DNA of 43,418 nt from Atopobiaceae bacterium UBA1367 (GCA_002305995.1 DBRN01000004.1:1-43418); one strand, 5' to 3'; positions 32,091 to 39,580 are shown, counted from the first letter of the stretch. Notes: generated from the sequence alone by a model not told the origin. Numbers and translations are program-made.

Positions 32091-32999
32091 ATGCACCGCA
32101 TCGACGTGTTCGCCCATGTGCTGCCCGAGCGCTTCTACGCGCAGATGCTGACCATCGATCCCACGATTCCGCAGGTCTACACCTTCTTCGCCAACCCCGT
32201 GCTCACCGACATGTCCCTGCGCCGGTCGCATTGGGACGGCGTCACCAGGCAGGTCATCTCGCTCGTCAATGCCCTGCCCGAGGACTACGTTGGCCCCGAT
32301 GAGGCAGCGACGCTCTGTCGCGAGGCAAACGACGAGCTCCTTGCCCTGCGTCGTGACAACCGTGACATGTTCGAGGCGGCGGTGGGCATGGTACCCATGA
32401 ACCACGTCGAGGAGGCGGTCGCCATCGTGCGCGAGCAGGTGGCGGGCCATCCCGACATGGTGGGCATCCAGATCTTCACGCGCGCGCTGGGCAGGAGCAT
32501 CGCAGACCCCGCGTTCAGGCCGCTCTTTGCCACCCTGGCCGAGGAGGGCGTACCCGCATGGCTGCACCCGGTGTTCGACGGTCGCAAGCCAGACAACAAC
32601 CTGGTGTTCAGCTGGGAGTACGAGCTCTCGCAGGCGATGCTGCAGCTGGTGCAGGCAGGGCTCTTCCAGGAGTTTCCCGACCTCAAGGTGATCGTGCACC
32701 ATGCGGGTGGCATGGCACCGTTCTTTGCGGGTCGCATCGACCGCATCCTGCCGCCCGACCAGGCCGCCGACTTCCGTCGCTTCTACGTGGATACGGCCAT
32801 CCTGGGCAACCCACGCGCGCTCGAGCTGACCGTCGACTACTTTGGTCCTGGGCACGTGCTGTTTGGTACCGACGCGCCCCTGGGCATCATGCCTGCTGGT
32901 GCCACGGCCGAGATCGCGCAGGCCATCGGGGATATGGGCGTCTCCGATGCCGTCAGGCAGGCCATCTTCGAGGGCAACTACCGCAAGCTCGTAGGTTAG
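32091..32999 (+). CDS. Amidohydrolase-2 family (ACMSD-like) metal-dependent hydrolase
   Basis: This 302-residue TIM-barrel protein belongs to the COG2159/ACMSD-like amidohydrolases, which hydrolyse or decarboxylate small carboxylates. The N-terminal motif reads IDVFAHVLP, so the first His of the usual HxH metal site is Phe. Other metal or active-site segments are kept: WLHP, VIVHHAGG and LFGTDAPLG. AAGGAGG lies 5 nt upstream of the ATG. It leads a set of three closely spaced genes with the ABM-domain protein (53 bp) and a HAD phosphatase (3 bp further). The substrate is unknown. Confidence 0.82.
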   Translation: MHRIDVFAHVLPERFYAQMLTIDPTIPQVYTFFANPVLTDMSLRRSHWDGVTRQVISLVNALPEDYVGPDEAATLCREANDELLALRRDNRDMFEAAVGMVPMNHVEEAVAIVREQVAGHPDMVGIQIFTRALGRSIADPAFRPLFATLAEEGVPAWLHPVFDGRKPDNNLVFSWEYELSQAMLQLVQAGLFQEFPDLKVIVHHAGGMAPFFAGRIDRILPPDQAADFRRFYVDTAILGNPRALELTVDYFGPGHVLFGTDAPLGIMPAGATAEIAQAIGDMGVSDAVRQAIFEGNYRKLVG

Positions 33000-33052
33000 G
33001 GAGAAGGCCGGGGGCACTCGCTTCCCCGGCCCACGCAAGGGAGGAGCGTCAC

Positions 33053-33715
33053 ATGATCACCCGTCTGTTCAGGCTCGAGCGCGACATGGCTCAGGAGCAG
33101 TACTACGACGAGGTGGGGGAGCTCAACCTCACCACGTCCGTCGAGGTTGAGCCGGGCACGCTGGCGATGTATGCCGCGCATGTGCCCGACGCGCCACAGA
33201 CCTGCTACGTCTTTGAGGTCTATGCCGATGAGGGGGCCTATGACGCTCACGTGGCATCCGATCACTTCGGCGCCTTCGTCGAGATGGCGGGCAAGGTGCT
33301 CACGGGCCGTGAGGTGATCTCCGTGGTGCCGCGACTGATGCTGGAGAAGCCTGGGACCCTGCGCGTGATCGGCGGCGAGGTCGAGCCGCACCTGGTGTGT
33401 GTGGACGTCAAGCCAGGTGCCGGGGAGGAGTTCTTTGCGGCCGCCTCGGCCAACATGCGTGCGGCCGTGGAGGCCGAGCCGGGTGTGCTGGTCATGTACG
33501 CCACCACACGGGCGGACGACCCCGATCGCTGGGTGTTCTGGGAGGTCTACGCCAGTGCCGAGGCATACGCGGCACATCGGGAGGCACGGCACTTCAAGGA
33601 CTACCTTGCTGCCACCGAGAGCCTGATCGAGGGCAAGGAGTTTCACGTCTTGGCTGCCGACGTCCTCGTGAGCAAGGGCTCGCTGCGCCATGATGGGGAA
33701 GCGGACGAGAGGTGA
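33053..33715 (+). CDS. Tandem ABM-domain (antibiotic biosynthesis monooxygenase-like) protein
   Basis: This 220-residue protein contains two ferredoxin-like ABM repeats, about residues 1-95 and 107-210. Both show the same pattern: EPGTLAMYAAHV with FEVYADEGAYDAHVASDHF, and EPGVLVMYATTR with WEVYASAEAYAAHREARHF. A tandem fusion of this kind would make one internal pseudo-dimer, since single ABM proteins work as dimers. Family members include quinol or aromatic monooxygenases and haem-degrading proteins, but many have no known reaction. GGAGG lies 7-8 nt upstream of the ATG. It sits between the amidohydrolase and a HAD phosphatase, 3 bp from the latter. Confidence 0.8.
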   Translation: MITRLFRLERDMAQEQYYDEVGELNLTTSVEVEPGTLAMYAAHVPDAPQTCYVFEVYADEGAYDAHVASDHFGAFVEMAGKVLTGREVISVVPRLMLEKPGTLRVIGGEVEPHLVCVDVKPGAGEEFFAAASANMRAAVEAEPGVLVMYATTRADDPDRWVFWEVYASAEAYAAHREARHFKDYLAATESLIEGKEFHVLAADVLVSKGSLRHDGEADER

Positions 33716-33718
33716 CGC

Positions 33719-34513
33719 ATGGCGGCGCTGTTCTTTGACGTCGACGGGACCCTCATCGACAGCTACCATGAGAACCGCTCCATCTCGCCGGTGGTTCGTG
33801 CCGAGCTGGCGCGTGTCCAGGCACTCGGCCACATGATCTTCCTGTCCAGCGGACGGTCGCGCATGCTGCTCACGCCCGCGCTGCTGGAGCCGGGCTTCGA
33901 CGGGCTGGTCCTCATCAACGGCGGCTACGTGGAGATGGACGGGGAGTCCCTCTTCGAGGAGCGCATGGACTTCGAGCTGGCACACGAGACCGTCGCCTTT
34001 CTCGAGGATCAGGGGTGCGAGTACCTGATCACGGCCGCGCATCGCACCTACATGCGGGAGTCATGCCACGAGCTCTATGGCTTCTTTGAGAGCGGCGGGC
34101 ATGGGGACATCTTCACCTTCGACTACGACTTGGACGAGGCGCTCTCGCAGGCCATCAAGATGGAGGCGCTCGTGCCCATGGAGGATCGCGCGCGTGTCAC
34201 CGCGAGGGCGCTGGAGGTCCTGGGAACACGGATCAGCTGCGACGGCCATGGGGGAGAGGGCACCTTCGAGCTGTATCCGACGGCGATATCAAAGGCCAAG
34301 GGCGTCGAGGTCGTGCTGGATCGGTTGGGCATCGGCGCACAGGACGCCTATGCCTTCGGCGATGGCACCAACGACCTGGAGATGATCCGCCACTGCGGCT
34401 GCGGCGTGGCCATGGGCAACGCTGAGGACGTGGTGAAGGCCGAGGCGGACATCGTGTGCCCACCGGTGTGGGACGACGGGCTCGCGCAGGCGCTGCGCAT
34501 GCTGTTCGCATGA
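33719..34513 (+). CDS. Cof-type HAD-superfamily phosphatase
   Basis: This 264-residue HAD IIB phosphatase has motif I DVDGTLID, motif II LSSGRSR, Lys in ISKAKGVEVVL (motif III) and motif IV AFGDGTNDLEM. Its start is 3 bp after the ABM gene stop, and GAGGTG within the end of that gene is the ribosome-binding site, so the two are translationally coupled. It probably removes phosphate from a sugar phosphate or similar metabolite. Paralogous to 7666-8454. Confidence 0.88.
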   Translation: MAALFFDVDGTLIDSYHENRSISPVVRAELARVQALGHMIFLSSGRSRMLLTPALLEPGFDGLVLINGGYVEMDGESLFEERMDFELAHETVAFLEDQGCEYLITAAHRTYMRESCHELYGFFESGGHGDIFTFDYDLDEALSQAIKMEALVPMEDRARVTARALEVLGTRISCDGHGGEGTFELYPTAISKAKGVEVVLDRLGIGAQDAYAFGDGTNDLEMIRHCGCGVAMGNAEDVVKAEADIVCPPVWDDGLAQALRMLFA

Positions 34514-34527
34514 CGTGGGGGCGGGGA

Positions 34528-34614
34528 GGTGTCCCCGCCAGCGTCGGACAGGCCACTCGCGGCGAGCGCGCCCGTCTCGGACACTCGAGGTGCCCCCGTC
34601 GGTGTCGGACAGGC
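34528..34614. repeat. Imperfect 26-bp direct repeat, period 61
   Basis: Segments 34528-34553 and 34589-34614 match at 22 of 26 positions; both end in GTCGGACAGGC. A third, shorter copy of the core (TCGGACA) lies between them at 34577-34583. They precede the aldo/keto reductase gene, close to a TATGCT -10-like element (34616-34621), and might be regulatory or a small local duplication. Confidence 0.55.
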
Positions 34615-34656
34615 GTATGCTAAAAATGACAAGATCTCGGCAGTGTGGGAGGGAAC

Positions 34657-35514
34657 ATGCAGTACGTAACGCTCAACACCGGTGCGACCATGCCCATGCT
34701 CGGCTTCGGCGTCTTCAGGGTGCCCGACAAGCGAGAGTGCGAGGACGCCGTCTACGAGGCCATCGCGTGCGGGTATCGCCTCATCGACACGGCCGCCGCA
34801 TACACCAACGAGGATGCCGTGGGTGCCGCCGTGCGCCGCGCGATCGCCGATGGCATCTGCACGCGCGAGGAGCTCTTCGTGACCAGCAAGCTCTGGGTCA
34901 CGAGCATGGGCGACTACGATGCCGCCATGGCAGGCATCGACGACTCCCTGGCGAAGCTTGACATCGGCTACCTTGACCTCTACCTCGAGCACCAGGCCCT
35001 GAACGACTACTTCTCCGCCTGGCGCGCTATGATCGATGCCCAGAGGGCCGGCAAGCTGCGCGCCATCGGCGTCAGCAACTTCTATCCCAACGTCCTCACC
35101 AACTTCTGCGAGATCATGGAGGTGACGCCCGCTGTCAATCAGGTGGAGCTGCACCCCTACTACACCCAGGAGGCCGCGCTCGAGAACATGAGCCGCTACG
35201 GCGTGGTGCCCGAGGCGTGGGCGCCGCTCGGCGGCGGGCGCTACGACCCCTTTGGGGACGAGGGCTTCCGCTCCATCGCCGAGGTGCACGGCAAGACGGT
35301 GGGGCAGGTCCTGCTGCGCTGGAACGTGCAGCGCGGCGTGGTGGTCATCCCCAAGTCGACGCACGTGGAGCGCATCCGCGAGAACTTCGACATCTGGGAC
35401 TTCGAGCTCACCGCCGACGAGATGGCGCAGATCGCGGCCCACGACAAGGGCTACACCGGCAGCCGCGCGAAGCACTTCGAGCCCGACTTCGTGCGCATGT
35501 GCCTGGGTAGGTAG
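34657..35514 (+). CDS. Aldo/keto reductase (diketogluconate reductase type)
   Basis: This 285-residue AKR resembles 2,5-diketo-D-gluconate reductases and the YvgN/Gr-type enzymes. The N-terminus is MPMLGFGVFRV; Asp and Tyr lie in DTAAAYTNE, Lys in TSKLW and His in YLEHQAL, where most members have IHWP. VIPKSTHVERIRENFDIWDF near the C-terminus binds NADPH. GGGAGGG precedes the ATG; an ATG 12 bases upstream is also in frame but overlaps that site. It likely reduces aldehydes or ketones with NADPH. Confidence 0.9.
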   Translation: MQYVTLNTGATMPMLGFGVFRVPDKRECEDAVYEAIACGYRLIDTAAAYTNEDAVGAAVRRAIADGICTREELFVTSKLWVTSMGDYDAAMAGIDDSLAKLDIGYLDLYLEHQALNDYFSAWRAMIDAQRAGKLRAIGVSNFYPNVLTNFCEIMEVTPAVNQVELHPYYTQEAALENMSRYGVVPEAWAPLGGGRYDPFGDEGFRSIAEVHGKTVGQVLLRWNVQRGVVVIPKSTHVERIRENFDIWDFELTADEMAQIAAHDKGYTGSRAKHFEPDFVRMCLGR

Positions 35515-35569
35515 GCGCATCTCCCGACAGGAGGCCGTGAGAGGAAAACCCCGAGCGAAAGGATCTCCC

Positions 35570-36076
35570 ATGCCCACAGACGTCTCCCAGCACCTGCTGG
35601 ACGCACAGTCGGAGTTCGTGCGGCGCGTGGGGAAGGACTGGGCCCTCGTGACCGCAGGAACCGAGGCCGACGGCTGGAACACCATGACCATCGGATGGGG
35701 GTCGGCAGGTGTGCTCTGGAGCCGTCCCGTGGTGACGGTCTACGTGCACCCGCGCAGGCACACGCATCAGTTCCTGCTGGACAACGACCGCTTCACCGTG
35801 CAGCTCTTTGACAACGAGCACAAGCGTGACCTGGGCATCCTGGGCAGCAAGAGCGGCCGTGACGGCGACAAGGTGGCGCTCACCTCGCTCACGCCCCGGG
35901 CCATCGAGGGTGGCATGACCTTTGAGCAGGCCACCACCACACTGGTGTGCAGGAAGCTCTACACCCACCGCATGGTGCTCGACGAGGTGCCTGCCACGGT
36001 TCGCGAGCAGCTCAGCGGCCTCTACACCGAGGAGGCTCACACCGTCTTCGTGGGCGAGCTGGTTGACGTCCGGTAA
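35570..36076 (+). CDS. Flavin reductase-like (FMN-binding split-barrel) protein
   Basis: This 168-residue protein matches the flavin reductase-like domain. NTMTIGWGSAGVLWSRPVV is the FMN-binding region, and HQFLLDNDRFTVQLF follows as in the family. It may transfer electrons from NAD(P)H to flavin or act as a flavoprotein oxidoreductase. The ATG at 35570 has AAAGGA 6-7 nt upstream. It follows the aldo/keto reductase by 55 bp on the same strand, so the two redox proteins may be co-transcribed. Confidence 0.85.
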   Translation: MPTDVSQHLLDAQSEFVRRVGKDWALVTAGTEADGWNTMTIGWGSAGVLWSRPVVTVYVHPRRHTHQFLLDNDRFTVQLFDNEHKRDLGILGSKSGRDGDKVALTSLTPRAIEGGMTFEQATTTLVCRKLYTHRMVLDEVPATVREQLSGLYTEEAHTVFVGELVDVR

Positions 36077-36101
36077 GGGTTGTCATGGGGGATGCTCGAA
36101 G

Positions 36102-36140
36102 CCAAACTACCCATAATGGATTTCGTTATGGGTAGTTTGG
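36102..36140. repeat. Inverted repeat, copy 2 (CCAAACTACCCATAA arms)
   Basis: Perfect 15-base arms, CCAAACTACCCATAA (36102-36116) and TTATGGGTAGTTTGG (36126-36140), surround a 9-base centre. The inner 12 bases of each arm are identical to the copy at 1422-1454, but the centres differ. This copy lies between the 3' ends of converging genes, in a stretch (36077-36209) that is AT-richer than its surroundings. Confidence 0.85.
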
Positions 36141-36209
36141 TGAGTGGACGTATATTCGAACTGGGCTTTCTGGTGAGAGCCTGGTGAGAATTACGCACAA
36201 CGATGTTGG

Positions 36210-36788
36210 TTATGCGCAATTGCCCTGGCGCTTCGAGCGCTGCAGCACTCTGTGGACACCGGCGGATGACCCTCTCGGCGCGTCGCTGTCATGGGCCTGG
36301 TGGATGCCCTCCAGTCGTAGCAGGCGTTCCTTTCGCCACGCACCGCCGGCGTAGCCCGTCAGGCTGCCATCTGCCCCCAGCACCCGATGGCAGGGCACGA
36401 TGAGCGAGATGCGATTGCGTCCCACGGCGCCACCCACGGCTCGTGCCGACGTGCGGCGACCCGTGCGCTTCCCAAGTGCCTGTGCCAGTGCTCCGTAGGT
36501 GGTCGTCTGCCCGTGGGCAAGCTCCAGCAGCAGCTCCCACACTGCGCGTTGGAAGGGCGTGCCCATCAGGTCGAGCGGTGGCACGAAGCCAGGGTCATGC
36601 CCCGCAAAGTACGCGTCCAGCCAGCGCGTGGCCTGCACGAGCACGGCGGTCTTGCGCTCGCGCGCGTTCGTGTCGACCCCTGCGCGGTCGTGCCTCTGCC
36701 CGTCAAACCAGAGGCCCGTGAGCCCATCGTCGCTTGCGGCCAACGTGATGGCTCCCAGCGGCGACCCGTGGTGATGCAGGTATCTCAT
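36210..36788 (-). CDS. ogt: Methylated-DNA-protein cysteine methyltransferase
   Basis: This 192-residue suicide DNA repair protein removes alkyl groups from O6-alkylguanine onto Cys133 in the motif IVPCHRV. GTPFQRAVWE and YGALAQALGK are the usual DNA-binding segments, and GSLTGYAGG follows the active site. The last 30 residues form an extra low-complexity tail. GAGAGG lies 5-6 nt upstream of the ATG. It follows the small HAD gene on the same strand with a 42-bp gap. Confidence 0.93.
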   Translation of the reverse strand: MRYLHHHGSPLGAITLAASDDGLTGLWFDGQRHDRAGVDTNARERKTAVLVQATRWLDAYFAGHDPGFVPPLDLMGTPFQRAVWELLLELAHGQTTTYGALAQALGKRTGRRTSARAVGGAVGRNRISLIVPCHRVLGADGSLTGYAGGAWRKERLLRLEGIHQAHDSDAPRGSSAGVHRVLQRSKRQGNCA

Positions 36789-36830
36789 GGTGGCCTCTCT
36801 CGTTCGTGTCGATCGCCTCCGGCAGCGGTG

Positions 36831-37304
36831 CTATCCCAGCAGCTCGAGCGCACGACGGAAGTGCTGGTGGCGGATGCCATCGCTCTCCTCGATGCGCACC
36901 AGGTGGCCGTCCGTCACATCGGGACGATCCTCGAGGCGGGCAAGGTCGTCGATGATCACGTAGGAGCTGCAGGGATGCTCGTCCAGCCAGGCGCCGATCT
37001 CGCCCGAGCGGTCGGTGCCAGGGCACACGGGGGTGATGTCAAGCACGGGGGCGCCGGCGGCGGCGAGCTGGTCGTACAGGTTGCCCATGATGGCCTCTGC
37101 CAGCGGGCTGCCACCGCCCAGGTCGCGGCGCCAGGTGGAGGAGAGCACCACGACGGCCCCGGTCTCCGTCACCAGTCGGCCGAGGTAGGCGAGGGAGACG
37201 GGATCGTACCACTGACGCTCTGGCCCTCGCCCCAGCAGGTAGTTGAGCCGTACGCTCGTGGGGGTGGCGATGACGCCGTCGATGTCCAGGAAGATGGCCT
37301 TCAC
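36831..37304 (-). CDS. Small HAD-domain protein
   Basis: This 157-residue protein has HAD motif I FLDIDGVI, motif II LSSTWRRD and an acidic VIIDDLARLE in place of motif IV. It resembles the HAD domain found in Swiss Army Knife RNA repair-type proteins and related small phosphatases, rather than the Cof type. GAGGGG lies about 5 nt upstream of the ATG. It is co-directional with, and 42 bp upstream of, the ogt gene, so a shared transcript is likely. A nucleic-acid end-processing role is possible but not shown. Confidence 0.78.
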   Translation of the reverse strand: MKAIFLDIDGVIATPTSVRLNYLLGRGPERQWYDPVSLAYLGRLVTETGAVVVLSSTWRRDLGGGSPLAEAIMGNLYDQLAAAGAPVLDITPVCPGTDRSGEIGAWLDEHPCSSYVIIDDLARLEDRPDVTDGHLVRIEESDGIRHQHFRRALELLG

Positions 37305-37634
37305 GCTGCCCCTCGCATGGTCGTGAACCTGTCATGCCAAGGCTAGCAGTTCTCCGGTGCGTTGGAAACGCACGGCGTTGGCGCGAAGGACCCGCCCTGG
37401 CAGACGGCCATGGTCCAGATGCCGTGCCGCCGACGGCCCGTGGACGTCCCCAGGGCCGTCATGGAGGAGGGTTGTGGCCAGGTCTCGCCGCCGACAGCGC
37501 GTGAGCACGCACCTCGCTCGGCGCGGCGGCGGTCCGCGGCGTCAAGGGCCCGTCGTTAGTGCATACTGTGACAAGCGTGCTGGGGTCGCGTGATAGGCGT
37601 CGCGTGGCGGGCGTGTCGGGGAAGGGGTTGCATC
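37305..37634. other. 330-base divergent intergenic region
   Basis: I see no gene here. The stretch separates the small HAD gene from the PTS IIB gene. It contains a 7-bp dyad (37357-37373) near the HAD gene and a weak promoter candidate, GTGACA (37568-37573) with TGATAG 17 nt later, towards the IIB gene. CATACT at 37562-37567 is another possible -10. Confidence 0.5.
37357..37373. promoter_or_regulatory. Possible operator GTGCGTTggaAACGCAC
   Basis: A perfect 7-bp inverted repeat with a 3-base centre lies 53 bp upstream of the HAD/ogt gene pair. The half-sites AACGCAC and GTGCGTT could bind a dimeric regulator. None is encoded next to it. Confidence 0.35.
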
Positions 37635-38087
37635 ATGCTTCGTATCGCAATCTGCTGTGGCGGGGGCTTCTCGTCGTCGACAATGGCTGCGCACCTCAAC
37701 AAGCAGCTCCATGAGAAGGGCCTCGAAGGCGAGGTCTTCCTCGAGTTCATCCCGTTCTCCGCGCTTTGGGGCGGGAGTGCCGCGTTTCACTCGGGCAGCC
37801 TGCGGGAGCGCCAGGACGAGGTCGATGTCGCGCTGTGCTGTCCGCACCTGGAGTATCCTGCGAAGGACGCCACGAAGCAGGGCAAGCTCCGCATCCCCGT
37901 GTTCATCCTGCCCATGCGCCTCTATGGTCAGATTGACATCGAGCAGGTCGTCGAGGAGGCCGAGGACGTCTTGGAGCTCTGGGGCAACGGCGTGCGCAAC
38001 GTCGTCGTCTTTCCCGACGAGCCGCGATCGATGACCGCCACGCGCAACGTCTCGCATCGCCGGTGGCTGGCCCAGCGGGACAGGTGA
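37635..38087 (+). CDS. Orphan PTS IIB, lactose/cellobiose-like
   Basis: This 150-residue protein begins LRIAICCGGGFSSSTM, matching the phosphocysteine loop of lactose/cellobiose-type IIB proteins (C-x-x-G-x-S-S-S); Cys8 is the likely phosphorylation site. The Rossmann-like order continues with VDVALCCPHLEY and RIPVFILPMRLYG. Its length exceeds the usual 100-105 residues by a C-terminal extension. The ATG at 37635 follows GAAGGGG. No IIA or IIC gene is nearby, so it must work with a permease encoded elsewhere or serve as a regulator. The two 6-phospho-beta-glucosidases in this window are plausible functional relatives. Confidence 0.72.
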   Translation: MLRIAICCGGGFSSSTMAAHLNKQLHEKGLEGEVFLEFIPFSALWGGSAAFHSGSLRERQDEVDVALCCPHLEYPAKDATKQGKLRIPVFILPMRLYGQIDIEQVVEEAEDVLELWGNGVRNVVVFPDEPRSMTATRNVSHRRWLAQRDR

Positions 38088-38120
38088 TCGCCCCGGGGAG
38101 CTTGCCGCCGACGGTGGGCC

Positions 38121-38266
38121 AGGGGTTGGCGTGCGACGCGCGAGGACCCGGTGATGGTGTCGCCGCGCAGGTTGGGGAGCGACTCGCCAGGATTCGGTGA
38201 TGGTGTCGCCGCGCGGGTCGGGGAGCGACTCGCCAAGGGTTGGCGTGCGACGCGCGAGGATCCGGT
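38121..38266. repeat. Mosaic tandem repeat A-B-B-A
   Basis: Two unit types alternate between the PTS IIB and LysR genes. Unit A (32 bases) is at 38121-38152 and 38235-38266 with 30 of 32 matches. Unit B (42 bases) is at 38149-38190 and 38195-38236 with 39 of 42 matches and a 46-base period. All junctions share a GAGGAYCCGGT-like or GGATTCGGT element. No gene explains it. It looks like an intergenic repeat family of the genome. Confidence 0.8.
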
Positions 38267-38310
38267 CCCTCCCCTCATGCGCCCACCGGCTCTGGCCGCA
38301 AGCTCGCAAT

Positions 38311-38373
38311 CCCATGTGACACCTGCGCAAGCCCATGCGACGCCTGCGCCCGCCCGTAGGACGCCTAGGCGAT
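38311..38373. repeat. Degenerate 21-bp tandem repeat, three copies
   Basis: Units start at 38311, 38332 and 38353 with the pattern CCCATGYGACRCCTGCGC; the third is more diverged. The array runs into the last codons of the LysR gene, which ends at 38365. Confidence 0.6.
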
Positions 38374-39249
38374 GCCCGCGCGCATCTCGCGCAAGAAGGC
38401 GCCAGCAGCGCGCGACAGGGGAACGAAGCGCTTCCATATGAGATAGGTGTTGGTCTGGGGCTGCAGGTCGGTGGGCACGAAGGCAAAGGGCGTCCCCGCT
38501 CCCGTCGCCACGATCCCATCGAGGCAGAGCGCGATGCCCATGCCCTGCTCGACGAGCAGCGATGCGTTGTAGAGCAGCGTGTAGGTGGCCACGACACGCG
38601 CGCCGGGCACCGCGCCGATCCACTCGATGCGCTCGTTGCGCCGTGTGGGATCGGCGAGCTGGTCGGAGATGATGAGGCCCCGTCCCGCAAGGTCCCGGGA
38701 CGTGAGGGCGTCGCGCGTGGCAAGCGGGTCGTCGGCGCGCAGGAGGATTCCCCAGCGCTCCCGCGCCGGAAGCTCCATGGACTCGAACCGTCTCTCCGGC
38801 TCCCGCCCGATGATGAGACCAAAGTCGAGGAGGCCCTTGTCGACCCGCTCGATCACGTCCTCGGCGTTGCCGGAATGCAGGCGCAGCTGCACGTTGGGAT
38901 GTGCGCGCGTGAGGGTGGTCATGGCCCGTGCGATCAGCGCCATCGTTCTCGTCTCGCCGCCACCGATCCAGATGTCGCCCTCGACCTGCGCGTCATCGGC
39001 CAGCATCTCCCGCTCGGTGCGGTCGGCAAGGGCCACGATCTCCTCCGCCCGCTTGCGCAGGAGCATGCCGCTGTCGGTGAGCGCGACGCCCCGGCTCTCC
39101 CGCACGAACAGCTCGCTGCCCAGCTCCTGCTCCAGGTCTGCCAGCTGGCGCGAGAGCGTGGGCTGCGTCACGTGCAGCGAGGCGGCGGCGCGCGTCATGT
39201 TGCCCTCGCGCGCCACGGCCAGGAAGTAGCGAAGATGACGTAGCTCCAT
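38365..39249 (-). CDS. LysR-family transcriptional regulator
   Basis: This 294-residue regulator starts MELRHLRYFLAVAREGNMTR, with the winged helix-turn-helix AASLHVTQPTLSRQLADLE at about residues 22-40. The effector-binding domain follows from residue 90. GGGAGGG precedes the ATG at 39249; the frame is open further upstream but without a ribosome-binding site. It diverges from a small protein gene 101 bp away, with interleaved promoters. LysR proteins usually control the divergent gene, so the small protein and possibly the DUF362 gene behind it are likely targets. Confidence 0.9.
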   Translation of the reverse strand: MELRHLRYFLAVAREGNMTRAAASLHVTQPTLSRQLADLEQELGSELFVRESRGVALTDSGMLLRKRAEEIVALADRTEREMLADDAQVEGDIWIGGGETRTMALIARAMTTLTRAHPNVQLRLHSGNAEDVIERVDKGLLDFGLIIGREPERRFESMELPARERWGILLRADDPLATRDALTSRDLAGRGLIISDQLADPTRRNERIEWIGAVPGARVVATYTLLYNASLLVEQGMGIALCLDGIVATGAGTPFAFVPTDLQPQTNTYLIWKRFVPLSRAAGAFLREMRAGIA

Positions 39250-39286
39250 GGATCCCTCCCGTGATGCATGGCGGCTATCGCAACCC

Positions 39287-39292
39287 ATTGTA
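39287..39292 (-). promoter_or_regulatory. -10 element of the lysR gene
   Basis: On the minus strand TACAAT matches the -10 consensus at five of six positions, about 38 nt upstream of the LysR start. The -35 is not clear. It lies within a few bases of the divergent promoter, so the two cannot easily fire together. Confidence 0.5.
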
Positions 39293-39300
39293 CCAAGGTA

Positions 39301-39330
39301 TTGGCCATGCGACCTTCCCCTGCGTATGCT
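39301..39330 (+). promoter_or_regulatory. Promoter of the small protein gene
   Basis: TTGGCC (39301-39306) and TATGCT (39325-39330) are 18 nt apart. The transcript would begin near 39337, very close to AAGGAGG and the ATG at 39350, giving a short leader. Confidence 0.55.
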
Positions 39331-39349
39331 AGGGATGAAGGAGGTCGCC

Positions 39350-39580
39350 ATGTCTGCGAACACACGGGAGATGCTCGCCGCGACGGGATTCCCCACGGCC
39401 CAGGCCGAGCGCTACCTGTCGCTCGAGGAGCAGGGGCGCAGGGACGACTGCCTGCGCCTGCTCCGTCGTCGTCGCTGCGAGCTGGTGGATGCCCTGCACG
39501 AGGCACAGCGCCCGATCGACGTGATCGATTGGGCGATCTGCGATCTTGAGCGGGGAGTTCTCGGGTGTGGCAGGGGGTGA
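39350..39580 (+). CDS. Small helical protein of unknown function
   Basis: This 76-residue protein is not recognised. The ATG at 39350 has AAGGAGG 5-6 nt upstream and a promoter just in front, which makes it convincing despite its size. It is highly charged and mostly helical: GRRDDCLRLLRRRRCELVDA followed by HEAQRPIDVIDWAICDLE, resembling the C-terminal coiled coil of MerR-type regulators. It diverges from the LysR gene and lies 106 bp upstream of the DUF362 gene. A role as a LysR target or small regulator is possible. Confidence 0.65.
   Translation: MSANTREMLAATGFPTAQAERYLSLEEQGRRDDCLRLLRRRRCELVDALHEAQRPIDVIDWAICDLERGVLGCGRG

Noticed and set aside
38121..38266. CRISPR-like array
   Set aside because: The units are adjacent or overlapping with no unique spacers, and no cas gene is present.
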